From the NCBI RefSeq assembly GCF_003985145.1, contig NZ_ML133542.1:26337-90336 (forward strand): a DNA stretch of 64,000 nt, given 5' to 3'. Made by a program: the position numbers and the translations under genes. Below are positions 60,541-64,000 of this stretch, piece after piece. The DNA comes from Rhizobium anhuiense (GTDB taxonomy: Bacteria > Pseudomonadota > Alphaproteobacteria > Rhizobiales > Rhizobiaceae). The notes beneath the pieces were generated by a model that saw nothing but the letters and a program-made list of their open reading frames with translations, had not been told where the DNA came from and did not search any database. How positions within the stretch are numbered: the stretch's first letter is position 1; every line of letters begins with the position of its first letter.

Positions 60541-62295
60541 TCAGTCGCGGAAGAAGCTCTCCAGGGATTGAAATATATTTCTGACAGCCGCCGAAATGTC
60601 GGCAATGGTCATCTCATCGACCACTCGGGTTTCCGTTAAGTTGACGCTAAATTCATCTTGAACAGCCTTCGCGATGCTAGAGAAGGCGGCCTTACCGCCG
60701 ACCCTCGTTCGGCGAAACTCGGGTTGCTCCCAATTCCTTCGGAACTCCTCCAATGCGAGGGTGTAGACGCTGTGCATGTTCGAGCTGGGTTTCCTCTTCA
60801 TCTCTTGTTGGACTGAATTGATCACGATGTTCGATGACGTCTGGTCCTTCAAGCCTTCGAGCGATGCCTCGTAGATCTCTTCCACCCGTGCCTGCCAATT
60901 AGCAGGGAGCTGGCGGCGCGCATGCTTGCTGACAACCTTTTTAATAGCCTCCGGGACGAGAAGAAGATTTTCGATCTCCTTGAACGGCAGGACGAAGCAG
61001 AGAACATCGCTTCCTTTCAGTTCGTGGACGAATTCCTGAACCTCAGCTTCTGTACGATAGTCTCTGTCGAACAACGAGGCGACCTTCACCTCGAACTCGA
61101 AGAACTGCTTGAAGACCCATGCTGACGTTGAGACCCTGGTCCAGTTGGCGAATCCGTCGGTCTTCATCAGCGTCACGGACGAGTCAGACAGAAATTCGGA
61201 ACCGCCGGCGAGCTTGCCGATCTTTCCTAGCAATCTCGCGTCCTTGCCCTCGACGTAAAGGACCTTCCTCGTCCGTGCCAAGCGCGCGAACTGTGCGTTC
61301 TCGGAGCTGCCGATGGCATCGTAGACCGTGGAGAAATCATCTTCGTTTTTAATGCGCTTTGCGGATCTGGCCCCCGGCCGCAGAACCAGTACGTCACCAG
61401 GATCGACGTCGTTGATGATCTCGGTTGAATGCGTGGCAATGAAGAACTGACCCACGCGATGGGAAACGATCTTGAGCAGACGATGCTGCAGGTCGGGATG
61501 CAGATAGACGTCCGGTTCGTCGAGGACGAGCACGGAATCCTTCCCCGCATTTCGAAGATGCATCATCGTCTGCATCCACACCTGGAAGCCGAAACCGGCC
61601 CATTGAACCTCGCGGACCTTCGAACCCTCTCGAAAGTACATCCTGACGATGGTTTTCCCGTCGGCCCTTTCAAGCTCCGGCTTCTGAATCCGGACGCCTG
61701 GCCATCCTAGTTCGACGAGGTCTGCGAGCGCTTCGAATTCGCTGTCTTCCTGGCGATACCAGAACGTTCGAAAGCTTCGACTCGCGAGCCGGCCGAAACG
61801 ATTCCGTTCCGCGGTGACTTCGGTAACGAGCTCCTCGTTCTGCTCCAATGGACTAAGCGTCGGCACCACGACGATATCCAAGGGAAACGCCTTCTTGAGG
61901 TGGCTGGCCGATCGTTGAACTCGCATGTTCGAAACGAGCCAACATTCGACATCGCCGTCCGGCGGTATTTTCATCTTCAGGACCGAGCCGTTGGCGATCT
62001 TGATGTGGATCCGCGCCGGGCTCTCATCGAAGTTATGCACGCAATACCGGAGGTCGGTCTGGATGACCGTTGGCGGCACCATGTATGTCGGGCAGACGCC
62101 GTCGCCCTCCTGGTCTTTCAGTTCAGGCGTCCGTCTTCTGGCAAACCGAAGGACGTCGAACGTGATCCGGAGAGCGTCCAGGGCCGTCGACTTGCCTATG
62201 TTGTTCGGTCCGACAAGAACGTTTCGCTCTCTGGCCGAGATGCCGAAGTGCGCGTAGGTCTTAAAGTCGAAGAAGTCCAAAGATTTTATGAGCAT
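60541..62295 (-). CDS. OLD-family ATPase-TOPRIM nuclease
   Basis: 584 residues. ABC-type ATPase: Walker A GPNNIGKST at 29-37, Walker B SVLVLDEPD at 254-262 with the D-loop VYLHPDLQHRLL, and the H-loop ATHS at 287-290. The TOPRIM domain follows with KVLYVEGKDARLLGK (Glu349) and DRD at 410-412. This is the OLD (overcoming lysogenization defect) architecture of phage-defence nucleases, including GajA. No UvrD-like GajB helicase is adjacent, so this looks like a solitary OLD protein. Confidence 0.85.
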   Translation of the reverse strand: MLIKSLDFFDFKTYAHFGISARERNVLVGPNNIGKSTALDALRITFDVLRFARRRTPELKDQEGDGVCPTYMVPPTVIQTDLRYCVHNFDESPARIHIKIANGSVLKMKIPPDGDVECWLVSNMRVQRSASHLKKAFPLDIVVVPTLSPLEQNEELVTEVTAERNRFGRLASRSFRTFWYRQEDSEFEALADLVELGWPGVRIQKPELERADGKTIVRMYFREGSKVREVQWAGFGFQVWMQTMMHLRNAGKDSVLVLDEPDVYLHPDLQHRLLKIVSHRVGQFFIATHSTEIINDVDPGDVLVLRPGARSAKRIKNEDDFSTVYDAIGSSENAQFARLARTRKVLYVEGKDARLLGKIGKLAGGSEFLSDSSVTLMKTDGFANWTRVSTSAWVFKQFFEFEVKVASLFDRDYRTEAEVQEFVHELKGSDVLCFVLPFKEIENLLLVPEAIKKVVSKHARRQLPANWQARVEEIYEASLEGLKDQTSSNIVINSVQQEMKRKPSSNMHSVYTLALEEFRRNWEQPEFRRTRVGGKAAFSSIAKAVQDEFSVNLTETRVVDEMTIADISAAVRNIFQSLESFFRD

Positions 62296-62542
62296 GAGCT
62301 GACGGGCCGACCTTTAGTTCGGAACGTTATACGTGCAATTTTGCTTTCATTTCCAGACCGATTTCCATGACGCCTCTCGCTCTCGCGATGAGACGACAAC
62401 GATCGTCCGAACAAGGATTTGCGTCGCTAGAGGATGACAATTTCTCATAGTCATTAGAATTCTGCCCAAGACGTTATCTTCTCTGCAACTCCCAGTAACC
62501 TAGGACCTCGAGAAAACGTCTACGTCCCGATCCGAGGTCAAG

Positions 62543-63424
62543 ATGCCAGAAAGAATACTTAAGCTCGAATTCCGCCAGATCCTCGGCGAGACCAAAAGTG
62601 GCGAAGACCGAACTGCCTTCTTTCCTACTATGTTCACTCACGAAGATAGAGACGGACGGCGCGCCGCAGCCTTTGAGTATTTTCAGAGATCCGCGAAATT
62701 CGCGGGCGCGGACGTTGAAGGGCTCGATGGGTTCGGGGAGGATGCTGTAATCTACACCGACCCGAGAGGCCGCCGGTCGTTATGGGTAGAGGCAGAGTTT
62801 CCGGCCTACAAACGCGCGTACATTGCTTACTGGAACACGCTAGGGGGGCTATCCGATCTCGTTTTTATAGACGGTGCCAGATATCACGTCGACCATTCTT
62901 TCAACAAGGCGCGGATGATAGTCGAGCATGGGGACGGAACTATTGTTGATGATGGGACGATACCTCTGCTCCCGCCGCATGTCCGAGGTGGATATGTTCG
63001 GCTCTTCCTGGTGCCGGCAGTGGTAAATGTGGCTTGGGGACGAACCATTGAAAAGCGCCGCAGCGGCGAAGGTCGACTCCAGGGGCTATTTCGCGCGGCA
63101 TCGTGGATCATTCTTGCGAAGCTTGCAGGACACTTGCCACCGAGCCGCGACGACCTCGAATCCGCAGCCAAGCGGCTGATTGCCGTATATGGGCGGCAGG
63201 GCTTCAAAGGCGATGATGACGTGACGCGGTCCTATTGCCACGAACTCCGGCTGAACAGCGGCCATACATTGAAGCAACTTCTGACCCCCGATGGCGTAGC
63301 TAATGCTTTTTTGCGAGATGACGACATCATCCGGGATCCCGAAATTGTAGCGTTGCTGGATGTCGGATTGAAACTGGGTGTTCAGTATCCACTTTTTGAC
63401 GCTGCGATTCCCTCTGCCTACTGA
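62543..63424 (+). CDS. Uncharacterised protein, divergent from the OLD nuclease gene
   Basis: 293 residues starting MPERILKLEFRQILGETKSGEDRTAFFPTMFTHEDRDGRRAAAFEYFQRS. Contains strands and helices without recognised motifs (SLWVEAEFPAYKRAYIAYWNTLGGLSDLVFIDGARYHVDHSF and RLFLVPAVVNVAWG). Acidic residues in VEAEFPAYK might be catalytic, but nothing known supports that. It shares the 248-bp divergent region with the OLD gene, so the pair may be co-regulated. Confidence 0.6.
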   Translation: MPERILKLEFRQILGETKSGEDRTAFFPTMFTHEDRDGRRAAAFEYFQRSAKFAGADVEGLDGFGEDAVIYTDPRGRRSLWVEAEFPAYKRAYIAYWNTLGGLSDLVFIDGARYHVDHSFNKARMIVEHGDGTIVDDGTIPLLPPHVRGGYVRLFLVPAVVNVAWGRTIEKRRSGEGRLQGLFRAASWIILAKLAGHLPPSRDDLESAAKRLIAVYGRQGFKGDDDVTRSYCHELRLNSGHTLKQLLTPDGVANAFLRDDDIIRDPEIVALLDVGLKLGVQYPLFDAAIPSAY

Positions 63425-63874
63425 CTGCACGAGAACTGTCCGGCTTCCTAGACTGAGCTGAACTCGCTCAACCTACGTTCACCTAACGAAGCACTCGAAA
63501 CGACACGGGTTCCTGCATCGGCCGGCATCCGTCACTAAGGCGCGAAGCTGCCCATAGTAACGACGGTCGCGTCGCTGCGAAGATCGGTGCCTTGCACCTT
63601 TGCCGCCAGCCTGCCTATCGCACCGTGAAAGATGCGGTGCAGTCGTCTTTTCTGGCGAAGTACTCACAACAACTTCTTTGTTATTCCGATGCGCTACTCG
63701 GTCAACTCATGATAGAATCCCACTGCGATTCTCATTTCCGCATTTCTTGCAGAGACAATTGTGACGAAGTATTCGATCAAGCCGAACCGACTGCTTAAAC
63801 ACGTACTGAACATCAGTATTCCGTTCGACAATAGTAGTTTCTGTGCAGGATTTGAACTCTCGGCATGGCGTTGC
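63425..63874. other. Gene-free region before the IS element
   Basis: 450 bp with only short frames. A minus frame ends in TDLRSDATVVTMGSFAP at about 63540, which looks like the tail of a gene whose start is missing, possibly a relict. Nothing firm. Confidence 0.4.
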
Positions 63875-64000
63875 TGACCTTGCCCCGTTGAAATAATCCA
63901 TTTTGAAGTAAGCTCTGGCCCATTGAGAGGACCAGAGAATGAAGCGCAACCGTTTCACAGACGAACAGATTATCGGCATTCTGAAGGAGCACGAGGCGGG
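63875..64000 (+). mobile_element. Left end of an IS3-family insertion sequence (cut by the window)
   Basis: Begins at TGACCTTGCCCCGTTG, a terminal inverted repeat of the type used by IS3-family elements, and continues into the orfA start at 63939. The right end lies outside the window. It marks the island as a place of insertion activity. Confidence 0.65.
63939..64000 (+). CDS. IS3-family transposase OrfA (5' part only)
   Basis: The first 20 codons read MKRNRFTDEQIIGILKEHEAG, the characteristic start of the helix-turn-helix OrfA of IS3-group elements (compare RFTEEQIIGVLKEHQAG). A frameshifted OrfB would be expected downstream of the window. Confidence 0.85.
   Translation, partial: MKRNRFTDEQIIGILKEHEA

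Noticed and set aside
60541..62295. Complete Gabija system
   Set aside because: GajA-like domains are present, but no UvrD-type GajB gene lies within the window on either side.
55339..64000. Prophage
   Set aside because: No integrase, capsid, portal, terminase or tail gene was seen.
1..64000. CRISPR array
   Set aside because: No series of evenly spaced identical repeats was seen; the repeats present are intergenic elements or palindromes.

Overview
The window looks like chromosome from a Rhizobium of the R. leguminosarum / R. etli group. The reasons are the high GC content, the alphaproteobacterial gene blocks (rlpA-dac-tmk-holB, metG-tatD-MBL, ppiD-trpD-trpC-moaC-moeA, tpiA-secG-pyrG), five LysR regulators in 30 kb, a repeat family ending in CCGCTCTAGA, and three promoters matching the alphaproteobacterial EcfG general-stress consensus (GGAAC, 16-17 nt, CGTT). 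The assignment is from pattern recognition only; no search was run.

Layout. 1-10 kb: accessory sensing and regulation, with a cut-off ABC substrate-binding protein facing a LysR gene, a chemoreceptor, an AraC regulator, a secreted ABM-fold protein with a double SnoaL protein, and two more LysR genes. 8.8-11 kb: small stress-type proteins and a TerC-family membrane protein. 11-19.5 kb: a minus-strand housekeeping block (RlpA, D-Ala-D-Ala carboxypeptidase homologue, Tmk, HolB, then MetG, TatD and an MBL hydrolase), split by an oppositely oriented TSUP permease. 19.8-30.8 kb: a small secreted protein, a probable N-methyl amine demethylase with a betaine-type binding protein and a LysR gene, a GYD protein, a diguanylate cyclase, tRNA-Ser(TGA), and an MFS exporter with its divergent LysR. 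30.8-35 kb: many short stress or envelope genes, including four below 60 codons, and two transglutaminase-like proteins. 35-41 kb: ppiD, trpD, trpC, moaC and moeA as one operon. 40.6-53 kb: a protein methyltransferase, GNAT, DEAD-box helicase, a FecR-CHASE2-cyclase pair, two divergent citrate-synthase paralogues (one with a DNA-binding head), pyrG, secG, tpiA and a hydrolase. 53.2-55.3 kb: parE.

From 55.3 kb to the end the sequence changes character: lower GC by eye, unfamiliar proteins, an OLD-type ATPase-TOPRIM nuclease, a large membrane protein, a three-gene cassette of tiny proteins, and the start of an IS3-family element at the right edge. This is an acquired, possibly defence-related, island. 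Its two-gene module at 55572-57286 and the membrane protein at 58426-60198 are the parts I could not name.

Cross-links worth noting: two copies of a repeat sit between convergent genes and supply all four flanking stop codons; three genes share EcfG-type promoters; the citrate-synthase pair shares a 12-bp palindrome in its intergenic region; the carboxypeptidase homologue lacks two of its three expected active-site motifs.
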